Below are positions 18,921 to 29,039 of a stretch of DNA of 64,000 nucleotides, piece after piece (the stretch's first letter is position 1; each line of letters begins with the position of its first letter). Position numbers and translations under genes: made by a program. Below the pieces are notes generated by a model. It was not told the DNA's origin. It made no database searches and saw only the letters and a program-made list of their open reading frames with translations. Source of the stretch: Vibrio ruber DSM 16370 (GTDB taxonomy: Bacteria > Pseudomonadota > Gammaproteobacteria > Enterobacterales > Vibrionaceae). The DNA is taken from assembly GCF_900163965.1 (NCBI RefSeq), contig NZ_FULE01000013.1, positions 59,410 to 123,409 of the forward strand. Reading direction: 5' to 3'.

Positions 18921-19876
18921 TCATCAATAAATTGAAAATGTCGTCAGACAAAAATATTCAATATTTAATCTTTATATTAGTGGCAATCTTTTTACTGATG
19001 TTTCTGACTGCCGGTGGCAGTTTTTTCTCATTAGATAACATTCAGTCAATGGCTTATCAAATCCCAATTCTTGGTTTGTTAGCGCTCAGTATGGCTGTGT
19101 GTATGCTGACCGGAGGAATCAATCTTTCGATTATCGCAACCACCAATGCGTGTAGTCTGGTGATGGCCAGTATCATCAATGTTGCTCCCGATAATTTAAT
19201 GGTTACCCTGATCGCAATACTTGCCGGACTTGTTACAGCCATCATCGTCGGTCTATTCAACGGTGGCTTAATTGCTTATGTCGGTGTATCTCCGATCCTC
19301 GCAACGCTGGGTTCGATGACGTTCATCAATGGATTGAATGTCCTTATCTCGGGCGGTGCGGTGATTTCCGGTTTTCCTGAGGCGATCCTGTTTATCGGCA
19401 ATGGCTCTGTTGTAGGCGTTCCGTTGCCGTTAATTCTATTTGTTGTCTTTGCGCTCTCACTGTGGATATTGCTGGAACATACCGGACTTGGCCGGGCGAT
19501 TTATCTGATGGGATCTAACGAAAAAGCAACGAGATTGTCCGGCATTGATACTCAAAAAGTGACTGTTTATGTCTATATTATTTCCTCAATGCTGTGCTGG
19601 GTGGCCGCCTTAGTGATGATGGCGAAATTTAACTCGGCTAAGGCCGGATATGGGGAGTCATACCTACTCATCGCGATTTTAGCCTCGGTGCTAGGCGGAA
19701 TAAATCCTGATGGCGGCTTTGGTCGCATATTGGGTATCGGCTTAGCACTGATCGTCCTCCAGTCTTTAGAAAGTGGTCTTAACTTACTCGGCGTTAGTAG
19801 TTATTTAACCATGGCACTTTATGGCGGGATTTTAATATTTTTTATTTTTTTACAAAGAAATAGTCAGCGTTCATAA
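18911..19876 (+). CDS. Sugar ABC transporter permease (2)
   Basis: This 321-residue protein of the same BPD_transp_2 family is the second half of the membrane channel. It shows the matching loop GRAIYLMGSNEKATRLSGID and the segment SVLGGINPDGGFGR. The first helix begins near residue 17. The overlap with permease 1 shows tight operon structure. The kinase gene starts 17 bases after its stop. Confidence 0.9.
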   Translation: MEMIINKLKMSSDKNIQYLIFILVAIFLLMFLTAGGSFFSLDNIQSMAYQIPILGLLALSMAVCMLTGGINLSIIATTNACSLVMASIINVAPDNLMVTLIAILAGLVTAIIVGLFNGGLIAYVGVSPILATLGSMTFINGLNVLISGGAVISGFPEAILFIGNGSVVGVPLPLILFVVFALSLWILLEHTGLGRAIYLMGSNEKATRLSGIDTQKVTVYVYIISSMLCWVAALVMMAKFNSAKAGYGESYLLIAILASVLGGINPDGGFGRILGIGLALIVLQSLESGLNLLGVSSYLTMALYGGILIFFIFLQRNSQRS

Positions 19877-19893
19877 AAAGTGCGGGGTGAATT

Positions 19894-21543
19894 ATGGGTT
19901 CAATTTATTTTATTGGCGTTGATGTTGGTAGTGGTAGTGCACGAGCCGGAGTGTTCGACATTTCTGGCCGGATGCTTGCAGAGTCAAAACGCAACATCAT
20001 GATGTTTAAACCGAAAGCAAATTTTGTTGAACAATCATCAGATGATATTTGGCAATGCGTTTGCTTGTCGGTAAAAGATGCAATCTCGAAAGCAAATGTA
20101 GACCCGCATGATATTCAGGGGATCGGCTTTGATGCAACGTGCTCGTTAGTGGTACTCAATAAAGAAGGAAAACCACTCACCGTCAGCCCAACGGGGCGAA
20201 ATGAGCAAAATGTGATTATGTGGATGGATCACCGTGCAATCACTCAGGCGAATCGTATCAATGAGACAAAACATAAGGTGCTTGATTATGTCGGCAGCCG
20301 TATTTCTCCTGAAATGGAAATGCCTAAGCTAATGTGGTTAAAACAGCATAAACCAACCACTTGGTCTAATGCCGGGTATTTCTTTGATTTACCAGACTTT
20401 TTAACATGGAAAGCGACCCATCGTAATTCTCGTTCGCTTTGTTCTACGGTGTGTAAATGGACTTATTTGGGCCATGAGGGCAAATGGGATCGTGACTTTT
20501 TCAAACGCATTGGTTTAGACGATCTGTTGCTGGATGATGCACAGAAAATCGGTAACGAGATTATTCCGATGGGACAGCCGGTGGGGAACGGATTAACGGC
20601 ACATGCGGCCAACGATCTCGGACTGATTACCGGTACCCCGGTAGGGACGTCGATTATTGATGCGCATGCCGGTGGCATTGGTGTTTTAGGCGCCTCAAAT
20701 ATTAACAAGAATGCTCATGTCGATTTTGACCGGCGGCTGGCATTAATTGGCGGTACCTCTTCATGCCATATGGCGGTGTCCAAATCCGCCAGATTTATTG
20801 ATGGTGTTTGGGGCGCGTACTACGGTGCGATGGTGCCAGATTATTGGCTCAATGAAGGTGGTCAGTCAGCCACGGGCGCGCTCATTGATCATATCATTAC
20901 GTCACATCCGGTTTATCATGTGGCACAAGAGCGAGCCCAAAGTCATTCACAAACTATTTATGAGTATCTGAATGACATTTTATTAAATTTAGCGGGGGCA
21001 AAAGACCGAATCGCTTTCTTGGCGAAAGATATGCATGTATTGCCATATTTTCACGGGAATCGCTCGCCCCGTGCTGATCCCAGTTTAACCGGTGTGATGA
21101 CCGGATTGCAGATGATTCAAACGGAAGAAGATTTAGCACTTCAATATCTGGCAACGATACAGTCAATTGCTTTAGGCACCAGGCACATTATTGAATCCTT
21201 AAATCAGTCTGGTTACTCAATTGATACGATCATGGCATGTGGTGGCGGGACTAAAAACCCCATATTCATTCAAGAACACGTCAATGCGACCGGCTGTACT
21301 ATGTTACTGCCAGAGGAGAGTGAAGCGGTATTGTTAGGCTCTGCGATGCTTGGTGCGGTCGCTTCCGGTACTTATACCGATATTCCGACAGCGATGGCTT
21401 CAATGAGTCGAATTAGCAAGACGGTTATGCCACAAACCGAACTGATCAAATCTTTCTATGATTTGAAATACAAGGTATTTCTAGAAATGTATGCAGATGA
21501 TATGAAATATCGGAAAATCATGGGAGAATTGAATATCTCATAA
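19894..21543 (+). CDS. FGGY-family pentulose kinase
   Basis: The 549-residue kinase has the FGGY fold. The N-terminal phosphate loop is GVDVGSGSARAGVFD, followed by the GFDATCSLV block typical of the pentulose kinase subfamily that includes eukaryotic FGGY/D-ribulokinase. The C-terminal ATP-binding signature is MACGGGTKNPIF with EESEAVLLGSA. It would phosphorylate a ketopentose (D-ribulose is the usual substrate of this branch) entering through the adjacent transporter, making a pentose-phosphate intermediate. No dehydrogenase, isomerase or regulator is encoded in the operon, so the imported sugar may itself be the ketose. The gene ends at a strong terminator. Confidence 0.87.
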   Translation: MGSIYFIGVDVGSGSARAGVFDISGRMLAESKRNIMMFKPKANFVEQSSDDIWQCVCLSVKDAISKANVDPHDIQGIGFDATCSLVVLNKEGKPLTVSPTGRNEQNVIMWMDHRAITQANRINETKHKVLDYVGSRISPEMEMPKLMWLKQHKPTTWSNAGYFFDLPDFLTWKATHRNSRSLCSTVCKWTYLGHEGKWDRDFFKRIGLDDLLLDDAQKIGNEIIPMGQPVGNGLTAHAANDLGLITGTPVGTSIIDAHAGGIGVLGASNINKNAHVDFDRRLALIGGTSSCHMAVSKSARFIDGVWGAYYGAMVPDYWLNEGGQSATGALIDHIITSHPVYHVAQERAQSHSQTIYEYLNDILLNLAGAKDRIAFLAKDMHVLPYFHGNRSPRADPSLTGVMTGLQMIQTEEDLALQYLATIQSIALGTRHIIESLNQSGYSIDTIMACGGGTKNPIFIQEHVNATGCTMLLPEESEAVLLGSAMLGAVASGTYTDIPTAMASMSRISKTVMPQTELIKSFYDLKYKVFLEMYADDMKYRKIMGELNIS

Positions 21544-21566
21544 TGATTTGTACGAAATCGTTGCTC

Positions 21567-21597
21567 AAAAAGCTTACATCCATCGGGTAAGCTTTTT
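21567..21597 (+). terminator. Strong rho-independent terminator of the sugar operon
   Basis: AAAAAGCTTAC (21567-21577) pairs with GTAAGCTTTTT (21587-21597), an 11-bp perfect stem whose A and T runs give activity in both directions. Confidence 0.9.
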
Positions 21598-21621
21598 GGA
21601 TATCATCCGTATTGGCAGAAT

Positions 21622-21993
21622 ATGAACAAATTGCACATCATCAAACAGTACTGGCTGAACATCATGCTATTGATCCTTGCCGCGATCACGGTATTGTCAC
21701 TATGGCCGCTTGCCACCTTACCGAATGTTCCGGGAACCGATAAGACCCATCATTTCATCGCTTATGCCGCGCTGATGTTTCCGGTAGCATTACGCCAACC
21801 CCGGAGATGGGGATGGATAGGGGTTGCTTTACTTGCCTACAGTGGTGGGATTGAGCTGGTTCAACCTTATGTCAATCGTTATGGCGAGTGGCTGGATTTG
21901 GCAGCCAACGGCGGTGGGCTGGTTTGTGGCTGGCTGCTAGCAATGGTGTTGAATTGCTTTGATTCGCGAGACGGATCAGCACAAGATCGATAA
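21622..21993 (+). CDS. VanZ-like family membrane protein
   Basis: The 123-residue protein has four hydrophobic segments. It carries the VanZ-like pattern: DKTHHFIAYAALMF on helix 2, then GGIELVQPYVNRYGEWLDLAANGGG. The Asp/Lys-His pair and the E..Q...R...D.AAN residues are the conserved core. VanZ itself gives low teicoplanin resistance, but the role of these short homologues is unknown. It converges on bioA. Confidence 0.85.
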   Translation: MNKLHIIKQYWLNIMLLILAAITVLSLWPLATLPNVPGTDKTHHFIAYAALMFPVALRQPRRWGWIGVALLAYSGGIELVQPYVNRYGEWLDLAANGGGLVCGWLLAMVLNCFDSRDGSAQDR

Positions 21994-22067
21994 TAGTGTC
22001 GTGGGTCAGATATGTCACCCAACCCACTCAGTGATGATTCAGCCGCTCGGGTCATTGAGAAAGCAAA

Positions 22068-23357
22068 TCACTGAAAAAATAGTGCCGGTTGTTGTAAGGC
22101 CCGTTCAATGGCCTGAATCAACTGAGCCAAATCATCATCGGTCGAAAGGTAAGGCGGCATCAGATAAATCAATCGGCCAAACGGACGGATCCAGACGCCT
22201 TGGCGGACAAAGTGCGCCTGAATCTCGGCCATTCTGACTGGTTGATGGGTTTCGATGACACCAATGGCTCCGAGCCAACGGACATCTTTCACCATCCCGT
22301 ACTGTTGCAGCGCTGGCAGATGAGTGGCAAAGAAATGCTCGATCTGCTGCACTTGGGTTTGCCAATCACCTGTTTCGATCAGACTTAAACTTGCCTCGGC
22401 AACTGCGCAGGCTAACGGGTTGCCCATAAATGTCGGACCATGCATAAAACATTGCGCTTCTCCGGAACAGACGGTTTGTGCCACGTGTCGAGTTGTTAAT
22501 GTCGCTGATAACGTCATATACCCACCGGTTAATGCTTTCCCGACACAGAGAATATCCGGCTCGATCTGCGCGTGTTCACAAGCGAACAATTTCCCCGTTC
22601 GGCCAAATCCGGTGGCGATCTCATCAGCAATCAGCAATACATTAAATTGATCACACAGCTTTCTGACTTCCTGTAAGTAGCGCGGATGGTAAATCCGCAT
22701 GCCGCCTGCACCCTGAACAATCGGTTCAAGGATCACGGCGGCAATGGTGTGATGGTGCTGTTCAAGCTGAGATTGAAAATCGTCGATATCTTGTGGATGC
22801 CACGGCTCGTAAAAGCCGGTTTGTGGGGACTCTGCGAAGAGATGTTCCGGCAGAAATCCCCGATACAGACGGTGCATCGAATTATCCGGATCCGTCACAG
22901 ACATGGCGGCAAATGTATCACCGTGATAGCCGTGACGTAGTGTCAGGAAACGGGGACGGGATTCTCCGCGGCTATGCCAGTATTGCAGCGCCATCTTCAA
23001 GGCAACTTCAACAGCAACCGATCCGGAATCGGCAAGAAAAACATGCTGGAGTGACGGAGGAACCATTTGCAATAATTTTTGACATAGCCCGATAGCCGGT
23101 TGATGGGTCAGACCGCCGAACATCACATGCGACATGCGGGACAACTGTTCAGTGACCGCGCTGTTCAGCCGGGGATGGTTGTAACCATGAATAGCTGCCC
23201 ACCAGGATGACATCCCATCGATCAACACTTCACCACTTTCCAGATGAATTTGATTGCCGACAGCATGACTGACCGGATAACAATTGAGGGGCGAGATAGT
23301 TGATGTATAGGGGTGCCAGATGTGATTTCGGTCGAAATCTAAATCTAATTTGTTCAT
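22068..23357 (-). CDS. bioA: Adenosylmethionine-8-amino-7-oxononanoate aminotransferase
   Basis: BioA makes 7,8-diaminopelargonate from KAPA using S-adenosylmethionine as amino donor and PLP as cofactor. The 429-residue protein has HIWHPYTS at the N-terminus, SSWWAAIHGYNHP, the PLP-contact block DSGSVAVEVALKMA and LIADEIATGFGRTG. The PLP lysine lies in CVGKALTGG. Length is normal. It is divergent from bioBFCD and shares the operator region at 23369. Confidence 0.96.
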   Translation of the reverse strand: MNKLDLDFDRNHIWHPYTSTISPLNCYPVSHAVGNQIHLESGEVLIDGMSSWWAAIHGYNHPRLNSAVTEQLSRMSHVMFGGLTHQPAIGLCQKLLQMVPPSLQHVFLADSGSVAVEVALKMALQYWHSRGESRPRFLTLRHGYHGDTFAAMSVTDPDNSMHRLYRGFLPEHLFAESPQTGFYEPWHPQDIDDFQSQLEQHHHTIAAVILEPIVQGAGGMRIYHPRYLQEVRKLCDQFNVLLIADEIATGFGRTGKLFACEHAQIEPDILCVGKALTGGYMTLSATLTTRHVAQTVCSGEAQCFMHGPTFMGNPLACAVAEASLSLIETGDWQTQVQQIEHFFATHLPALQQYGMVKDVRWLGAIGVIETHQPVRMAEIQAHFVRQGVWIRPFGRLIYLMPPYLSTDDDLAQLIQAIERALQQPALFFQ

Positions 23358-23368
23358 TATTTAATCTA

Positions 23369-23401
23369 TTGTAAACTTGGTGAATTTTATTTTGTTGACA
23401 G
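23369..23401. promoter_or_regulatory. BirA-type biotin operator between bioA and bioB
   Basis: The left half-site TTGTAAACT (23369-23377) matches 8 of 9 bases of the BirA half-site TTGTAAACC. After 15 bases, TGTTGACAG (23393-23401) matches 6 of 9 of GGTTTACAA. The weaker right half contains a perfect -35 hexamer, TTGACA (23395-23400), with TAGACT (23417-23422) 16 bases later as -10 for bioB. BirA-biotinyl-AMP binding would therefore block the bioBFCD promoter directly. Confidence 0.75.
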
Positions 23402-23461
23402 TGTAGCGCTTCTGTTTAGACTAGCCAACAAAAGTCTCTCTGATAAGAAGAAGGAATACAC

Positions 23462-24514
23462 GTGGAAGTTCGTCATGATTGGACGGTTGCAGAAGTGCAA
23501 TCTCTGCTCAATAAACCCTTCATGGATTTATTATTTGAAGCCCAGCAAGTGCATCGTCACTACCAACCGCATAACTATGTTCAGGTCAGCACATTGTTAT
23601 CGATTAAAACCGGTGCATGTCCTGAGGATTGTAAATACTGCCCGCAAAGTGCCCATTATCGTACAGATGTGGATAAAGAACGTCTGATGGAGGTTGAGCG
23701 AGTATTGGATGCGGCTCAGAAAGCAAAAGCATCCGGCTCGACCCGTTTCTGTATGGGTGCTGCATGGAAGAACCCGAAAGCACGGGATATGCCGTTGTTA
23801 AAAGAGATGATTTCCGGAGTGAAAGATATGGGGCTGGAAACCTGTATGACACTGGGAATGCTCACCGCAGAGCAAGCGCAGGAGCTGGCTCATGCCGGAT
23901 TGGATTACTATAACCACAATCTTGATACTTCCCCTGAATTTTACGGCAATATCATCACTACCCGAACTTATCAGGATCGTCTCGACACACTGGCACATGT
24001 CCGGGATGCCGGGATGAAAATTTGCTCCGGTGGCATTATCGGCATGGGGGAAAGCACGGATGATCGCGCCGGGCTGCTGGTGGAGCTGGCCAATCTGCCG
24101 ACCCAACCGGAAAGTGTACCGATCAACATGTTGGTGAAAGTCAAAGGGACACCGTTAGAATCGGCTGAGGATGTGGATCCCTTTGACTTTATCCGTCTGA
24201 TTGCGGTTGCCCGGATTATGATGCCGCAGTCTGCTGTTCGCTTGTCTGCCGGACGGGAGCAAATGAACGAGCAAATGCAGACACTCTGTTTTATGGCGGG
24301 TGCGAATTCTATTTTCTATGGCTGTAAATTACTGACGACGCCAAATCCGGCAGAAGACAGTGACATGCAATTGTTCCGTAAACTGGGAATTAATCGCCAG
24401 CAAGTGGTACAAAAACCGGACGAAATTCAGGAAAACGAGTTACTGGATCGTGTGGTTGAACGTGTTGCTGCGCGTCCCGGAAAAGATGACCTGTTCTATG
24501 AAGCCGGCATTTAA
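23462..24514 (+). CDS. bioB: Biotin synthase
   Basis: This radical-SAM enzyme inserts sulfur into dethiobiotin. The 350-residue protein has the [4Fe-4S] ligands Cys53, Cys57 and Cys60 in ACPEDCKYC, the [12 protein letters not shown] block, and the Arg that ligates the auxiliary cluster in [10 protein letters not shown]. It uses GTG at 23462 after the site AAGAAGGA. Its 3' end overlaps bioF by 17 bases, so the two are translationally coupled. Confidence 0.97.
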   Translation: MEVRHDWTVAEVQSLLNKPFMDLLFEAQQVHRHYQPHNYVQVSTLLSIKTGACPEDCKYCPQSAHYRTDVDKERLMEVERVLDAAQKAKASGSTRFCMGAAWKNPKARDMPLLKEMISGVKDMGLETCMTLGMLTAEQAQELAHAGLDYYNHNLDTSPEFYGNIITTRTYQDRLDTLAHVRDAGMKICSGGIIGMGESTDDRAGLLVELANLPTQPESVPINMLVKVKGTPLESAEDVDPFDFIRLIAVARIMMPQSAVRLSAGREQMNEQMQTLCFMAGANSIFYGCKLLTTPNPAEDSDMQLFRKLGINRQQVVQKPDEIQENELLDRVVERVAARPGKDDLFYEAGI

Positions 24515-25658
24515 ACACCGGATAACGACTGCGCTAGCTGAGCGCGCCGCGCAGGGACTGACCCGGGCACTGACTCCGCTGGCACGTCAAAATGAAGCGC
24601 AATTCGTTCATCAAGGACGGACATATCTTAATTTTTCCAGTAACGATTATCTGGGGCTTGCCACTGATCCGGCGCTGATCGCTGCGTGGCAGGAAGGCCT
24701 GAGTCGTTACGGATGTGGCAGCGGTGCCTCACCGTTAGTGACGGGGTTTCACCAATCCCATCAAACACTCGAAGCAATGCTGTGTGAGTGGCTGGGATAT
24801 GAGCGGGCGATTCTGTTTAATTCAGGGTTTAGTGCCAATCAGGCAGTTTTGTTCACGCTATTACAACGGGGTGACTTATTACTTCAGGATCGGTTAAATC
24901 ACGCCTCTCTGATGGAAGCCGGATCACTTTCGGCAGCCACGATGAAGCGCTTCCGTCACAATGATGTGAACCATCTCTCGACATTGCTTTCCACCGACCA
25001 AACCAATGTCGTGGTGACCGAAGGTGTGTTCAGTATGGATGGCGACTGCGCACCGCTTGCTGAATTGAGTGCTTGTGTGCAGCATCGGGCGGTCTTGATG
25101 GTTGATGATGCCCATGGTATCGGAGTTCTGGGACGAGATGGGGCGGGGAGTTGCGCAGCTGCGGAAATTCACCCTGATCTGCTGGTGGTCACCTTCGGTA
25201 AAGCATTCGGCCTCTCCGGGGCTGCGGTCTTGTGTGATCGGGACACCGGTGATTATCTCACTCAGTTTGCCAGACATCATGTCTATTCGACGGCAATCCC
25301 GCCGGCACAAGCTTACGCACTGAGCCGGGCGATTGAGATGATTCAGCGCGACCAATGGCGTCGTGACAAGCTCCGCCAGCTTCAGGAAATATACCATACA
25401 CATCTCCCCAGACACGTCACTGCTTCACTGTCACAAACACCGATTCAACCGCTGATTATCGGCAGTAGTGAACGAGCTGTGCAGTTTGCGACAGCCTTGC
25501 GGGAGCAGGGGATTTGGGTCAGTGCGATTCGTCCGCCAACCGTGCCGGAAGGTACAGCACGACTAAGAATAACCTTGACGGCCGGGCATAGTGAGGCTCA
25601 GGTGCGTCAACTGGCGATGACAATGCAGCAAATTATGGAGGCTAGTGGTGAGTATTGA
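24498..25658 (+). CDS. bioF: 8-amino-7-oxononanoate synthase
   Basis: BioF condenses pimeloyl-ACP with alanine, using PLP, to make KAPA. The 386-residue form starts at the ATG at 24498, inside the end of bioB, giving MKPAFKHRI. It shows [32 protein letters not shown] and the PLP lysine in [10 protein letters not shown]. The longer in-frame ORF from 24360 only repeats bioB sequence in another frame. bioC starts 13 bases before its stop. Confidence 0.96.
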   Translation: MKPAFKHRITTALAERAAQGLTRALTPLARQNEAQFVHQGRTYLNFSSNDYLGLATDPALIAAWQEGLSRYGCGSGASPLVTGFHQSHQTLEAMLCEWLGYERAILFNSGFSANQAVLFTLLQRGDLLLQDRLNHASLMEAGSLSAATMKRFRHNDVNHLSTLLSTDQTNVVVTEGVFSMDGDCAPLAELSACVQHRAVLMVDDAHGIGVLGRDGAGSCAAAEIHPDLLVVTFGKAFGLSGAAVLCDRDTGDYLTQFARHHVYSTAIPPAQAYALSRAIEMIQRDQWRRDKLRQLQEIYHTHLPRHVTASLSQTPIQPLIIGSSERAVQFATALREQGIWVSAIRPPTVPEGTARLRITLTAGHSEAQVRQLAMTMQQIMEASGEY

Positions 25659-26460
25659 ACTGATCCGACAGCCCTTATCAGCGGCTGTTTCCCAGCGAAA
25701 AGTGCGGATTGCCGCAGCATTTGGGAAAGCGGCACAAAGTTATGATCGCCATGCAGCTTTTCAGCGGGACGTCGGTCAGCAACTTCTTAACGAGCTACCG
25801 CAGGATTTACGGGGTTGTGTGGTTTTGGATCTCGGTTGCGGCACCGGATTTTTTTCGGAGCAGATACGTCAGCGTGGCGCAGAGGTGATTTGTGCCGATT
25901 TATCACAGCATATGCTGGAACACGCGAGGCAACGTTGTGGTAGCGCCGGGGTTGAATACTGCCACTGTGATGCAGAAGCGCTGCCTTTAGTTGATCACAG
26001 TGTTGATTTTGTGTTCTCGAGTTTAGCGTTGCAATGGTGTGAGTCGCTGGTGGTTGCATTGCGAGAAATCAAACGTGTTCTCAAACCTGCGGGGAAGGGC
26101 TATTTCTCTATTCTGGCTGCCGGTTCTCTTATTGAACTGGAACAAGCGTGGGCGGAAGTTGATTCAGCCCGACATGTGAACCGCTTTATCTCTGGGAATA
26201 CGGTAAAAATTGCGTTAGCGCAAGCTGGGTGCACCCAGTATCAGATAGACTTATGTTCGTTCAGGCTTTGGTATGGTTCAGCAATGCATCTCATGAAAGA
26301 TTTGAAAGGCATTGGTGCGACACATATTGACGAGCGGACGAATCGACTCATCAGTCACCGGATGCTTGCTCAGGTTGAGGTGGCGTATCAAAAATTCGCC
26401 AACCGAGAAGGGCTACTTCCTGCTACTTATCAGGTTTGTTTTGGGGTTATTCAGCAATGA
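25645..26460 (+). CDS. bioC: Malonyl-ACP O-methyltransferase BioC
   Basis: BioC methylates the free carboxyl of malonyl-ACP, letting fatty-acid synthesis build the pimeloyl chain. The 271-residue protein has a class I SAM methyltransferase core: [15 protein letters not shown] (motif I), an acidic strand end at ICADLS, and [11 protein letters not shown], typical of Bio[14 protein letters not shown] near the N-terminus is also a BioC hallmark. The start is one of two adjacent GTG codons (25645 or 25648). It overlaps bioF by 13-14 bases and bioD by 4 (ATGA). Confidence 0.94.
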   Translation: MVSIELIRQPLSAAVSQRKVRIAAAFGKAAQSYDRHAAFQRDVGQQLLNELPQDLRGCVVLDLGCGTGFFSEQIRQRGAEVICADLSQHMLEHARQRCGSAGVEYCHCDAEALPLVDHSVDFVFSSLALQWCESLVVALREIKRVLKPAGKGYFSILAAGSLIELEQAWAEVDSARHVNRFISGNTVKIALAQAGCTQYQIDLCSFRLWYGSAMHLMKDLKGIGATHIDERTNRLISHRMLAQVEVAYQKFANREGLLPATYQVCFGVIQQ

Positions 26461-27137
26461 TCGACGCACTATTTATTGCAGGTACAGATACGGATGTCGG
26501 TAAAACGGTCGCATCAAAAGCGATCTTACAGGCGCTAGCTGCCAGGGATTTAAAAACGATAGGTTATAAACCCGTCGCGTCAGGATGTGAGAAAACGGAG
26601 TCCGGTTTCCGTAATTCTGATGCTTTGCATCTTATCAAGGTTGCGACCTGTCAGAGTGATTACGACAATATTAATCCTTATGCACTGGAATTACCGACAT
26701 CACCACATATTGCTGCAAAACATGCAGGTGTTGCGATCGATTTTTCAGTATTAAGTAACCACTTAGCGCAGCATAAAGCGAATACAGATATTGTTTTGAT
26801 TGAAGGGGCTGGCGGCTGGCGCGTACCCGTCTCAGATACAGAGTGTTTGTCTGACTGGGTGAAACAGGAACGCGTGCCCGTGGTCTTGGTGGTTGGTATT
26901 CAACTGGGATGTCTGAATCATGCTATGCTGACCGCAGAAAGTATTCGAGCCGATGGTCTGGAAATTGTCGGCTGGGTTGCCAACCGGATCAATCCGGGGA
27001 CTGAGCATTATGCCGATATCATCGAAATGCTGGAACAGAAAATGAACGCACCAAAGCTGGGAGAGATCCCTTATGTACCCAGTGCGAAGCGTCAGGAGCT
27101 GGGACGGTTTATTGATGTTGAGCCGCTTCTCGTTTAG
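26457..27137 (+). CDS. bioD: Dethiobiotin synthetase
   Basis: BioD uses ATP and CO2 to close the ureido ring of dethiobiotin. The 226-residue protein starts with the P-loop GTDTDVGKT, then YKPVASG and EGAGGWRVP. The ATG at 26457 overlaps the bioC stop (ATGA). It is the last gene of bioBFCD and is followed by a strong terminator. The gene set for pimeloyl-ACP-dependent biotin synthesis is complete here except for bioH, which is normally elsewhere. Confidence 0.95.
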   Translation: MIDALFIAGTDTDVGKTVASKAILQALAARDLKTIGYKPVASGCEKTESGFRNSDALHLIKVATCQSDYDNINPYALELPTSPHIAAKHAGVAIDFSVLSNHLAQHKANTDIVLIEGAGGWRVPVSDTECLSDWVKQERVPVVLVVGIQLGCLNHAMLTAESIRADGLEIVGWVANRINPGTEHYADIIEMLEQKMNAPKLGEIPYVPSAKRQELGRFIDVEPLLV

Positions 27138-27174
27138 ACGGAGCCATCACCGACTCGCTAATAACGATCAACAT

Positions 27175-27205
27175 AAAAAATGCCGAGTTTTTCTCGGCAT
27201 TTTTT
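27175..27205. terminator. Bidirectional terminator between bioD and yjfM
   Basis: AAAAAATGCCGAG (27175-27187) pairs with CTCGGCATTTTTT (27193-27205) across five T, so it can work for both convergent operons. Confidence 0.9.
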
Positions 27206-27249
27206 ATGGGTTGAAGGCATGTGCCACGCTTGGTGAAATAAGCGTTTGG

Positions 27250-27885
27250 TTAGCCTCCCCAGCTGCGGCTGGAAGAACCGAAGCTGCGACTTGAAGAACT
27301 TCCCCAACTTGATTTTGCTGAAGATGTTGAACCAAAACCACCGCGGGAGATTGTCCGGGTGACGGTTGGTTTGGGTTTCATTTGATCGCGATGAATCTTA
27401 ACCGGATTGGTTCTATAACTTGAGCTGCCGTAATTATTCCCATTTGCGCTGCGCCACTGATGGTAATAAGGGCTATTCGGGTAATTGGAATAGAACATCG
27501 GTTGTGAATAGTAAGACCGGGGGCCGTCTAGCATTCTGGCAAACATGAACCCAGCCATTGCTGGCATAAACCAACTGTGATTATTCGGATCCGCACGACA
27601 CATATCGACACCGAAATCGGCAATACAGTCATTGAGTGAATTGTATCGGGGCGCTGTCCGGGCAGATTCAGACACAGCGTTCTGATAAGCAGCCTTACAC
27701 TCAGTGGTATGGCCTGAGTTATCGTTGATACAATCATCAACACTCTTATAAATAACGGCATCTTTACCGCTGTCACCACAACCGGACAGGGCAAGACCTG
27801 CGATTGCAACAGTAATCGGGGCATAAGCGGCACAACGCCAGTCTTTCTTCATGTGTGCCAGAACGACTTGTTTACTTCTCTTCAT
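27250..27885 (-). CDS. yjfM: DUF1190 lipoprotein-like protein YjfM/YgiB
   Basis: The 211-residue protein has a basic N-terminus, then a hydrophobic stretch ending in LSGCGDSG, a lipobox-like site. DUF1190 features follow: VDDCINDN, CKAAYQNAVSESARTAPRY, and DCIADFGVDMC, a set of paired Cys. The tail is rich in Ser, Arg and Gly (FGSTSS, SRSFGSSSRSWGG), as in E. coli YgiB and YjfM. It is the last gene of the module; its ATG follows AGGAG 10 bases after the yjfL stop. Its E. coli relatives sit beside the ATP-grasp proteins YgiC and YjfC, here represented at 31447. The function is unknown. Confidence 0.85.
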   Translation of the reverse strand: MKRSKQVVLAHMKKDWRCAAYAPITVAIAGLALSGCGDSGKDAVIYKSVDDCINDNSGHTTECKAAYQNAVSESARTAPRYNSLNDCIADFGVDMCRADPNNHSWFMPAMAGFMFARMLDGPRSYYSQPMFYSNYPNSPYYHQWRSANGNNYGSSSYRTNPVKIHRDQMKPKPTVTRTISRGGFGSTSSAKSSWGSSSSRSFGSSSRSWGG

Positions 27886-27895
27886 GATTCGGCTC

Positions 27896-28312
27896 CTAGT
27901 AGGTCATACAGGCCGCATTTAACAGACCGACAGAGATAGACATGGCTGCCATCAGAATGGCTGCTGGGATTTCTCCGCCTTCAATACGCTCTGCAAGTTT
28001 TGGCATAAAACCAAAGCGAACCACCAGAAAAGCGATAATCTGAGCAATCAGTGCGACAAGGCTCCAGACACAAAAATCAATGAGGTTTACTGCATTGCTG
28101 GCGGCACCGGCGAGTGCCAGAGAAAAGCCGATCATTGAACCGGATAAAGCAATTGCCGCAGCGGTATTTTTATCATCTTTGACCAGTTTCCACTCATCAT
28201 AAGGGGTGATTCGTACATAGATCAGTTTAAACAGAATCAGAAAGGCCAGTGATATCACAAAGTAAAGTGAAAAATTACCTAATCCAAGGAGTGAATGACG
28301 TATAAGTTCCAT
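27896..28312 (-). CDS. yjfL: DUF350 membrane protein YjfL
   Basis: The 138-residue protein has four predicted helices: about 10-30, 50-70, 80-100 and 115-135. Residues 49-69 have the Gly/Ala-rich IALSGSMIGFSLALAGAAS segment typical of DUF350. YjfL proteins are inner-membrane proteins of unknown function whose genes are nearly always next to yjfK, yjfM or GSP-synthase-like genes. It is in the middle of the leftward operon, 30 bases after yjfK. Confidence 0.85.
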   Translation of the reverse strand: MELIRHSLLGLGNFSLYFVISLAFLILFKLIYVRITPYDEWKLVKDDKNTAAAIALSGSMIGFSLALAGAASNAVNLIDFCVWSLVALIAQIIAFLVVRFGFMPKLAERIEGGEIPAAILMAAMSISVGLLNAACMTY

Positions 28313-28342
28313 AAATATATTCCTAATACAGCAGTAATAATA

Positions 28343-28981
28343 TTATCCAATGATTTTAAAATCGGTCGGGGTGAGTTCAAAATAGGTACTTAACACTAAA
28401 CAGTGTTCAGCTTTATGTTGATTGATGACTTCTTCTCCGGCTACCATCAGGCCCTCGAAATAGCCTGACTCCGTTTCTCGTTCATAAACCATGACAAACT
28501 GATCGGTTTCTGTGACCGAGCCGTCTTTATGCCAGGTTTTTTCTGTCATCGCGACGGGCACAATATTATCCCAGGCTTTTTGAAATTGATGGGATTCCAA
28601 TGACCAGTCTGTTTTGACGATGCCACTTTCAAGCAGTGTCTGCCACTGATTCTCGGTATCGATCGGTGAGGTATCGTAGTAATAAAACATTTTGACTTCA
28701 CGAACATCTGAGTCTTGTGTCCCTTCCTGCAATACTTGCACATAACCATCGTCGTCAGTGTAAAAACGCAGCAGACGGGTTTGGTTGTCTAGTTTGACTT
28801 CACCGACGGCTTGAATCAGTTGTGTGGATGAGACGCCTTCGATGATCAATTCTGGCTCGATTAATTTGAGTTTGAGGTCATCAAATTCAAATGCACCTCC
28901 CAGACGAAAACCGAGCACTTCAGGTGCTGTCGGCTCCGATGTTTGTGAATCAGTTATTTTATTCTTCAGCCAGCTAAACAT
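28343..28981 (-). CDS. yjfK: DUF2491 family protein YjfK
   Basis: The 212-residue soluble protein starts MFSWLKNKI and shows DUF2491 traits: GFRLGGAFEFDDLKLKL, a strand-rich middle with LLRFYTDDDGYVQVL, and a tail ending in LSTYFELTPTDFKIIG. There are no signal peptide or membrane segments. The role is unknown. It is linked by gene order to PspA-family yjfJ, to DUF350 yjfL and to the channel gene 58 bases upstream. Confidence 0.85.
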   Translation of the reverse strand: MFSWLKNKITDSQTSEPTAPEVLGFRLGGAFEFDDLKLKLIEPELIIEGVSSTQLIQAVGEVKLDNQTRLLRFYTDDDGYVQVLQEGTQDSDVREVKMFYYYDTSPIDTENQWQTLLESGIVKTDWSLESHQFQKAWDNIVPVAMTEKTWHKDGSVTETDQFVMVYERETESGYFEGLMVAGEEVINQHKAEHCLVLSTYFELTPTDFKIIG

Positions 28982-29039
28982 GGTATCACCTTGGTTAAAA
29001 TCACGACGCGCTGAATAACGAGCGCTTATTCAAGCAACG

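Noticed and set aside
15388..21543. Operon as an autoinducer-2 (Lsr) system
   Set aside because: The kinase is the pentulose branch of FGGY rather than LsrK-like, and lsrF, lsrG and lsrR are absent.
24924..25415. 163-residue ORF antisense to bioF
   Set aside because: It is a shadow of bioF in another frame with no recognisable domain or start signal.
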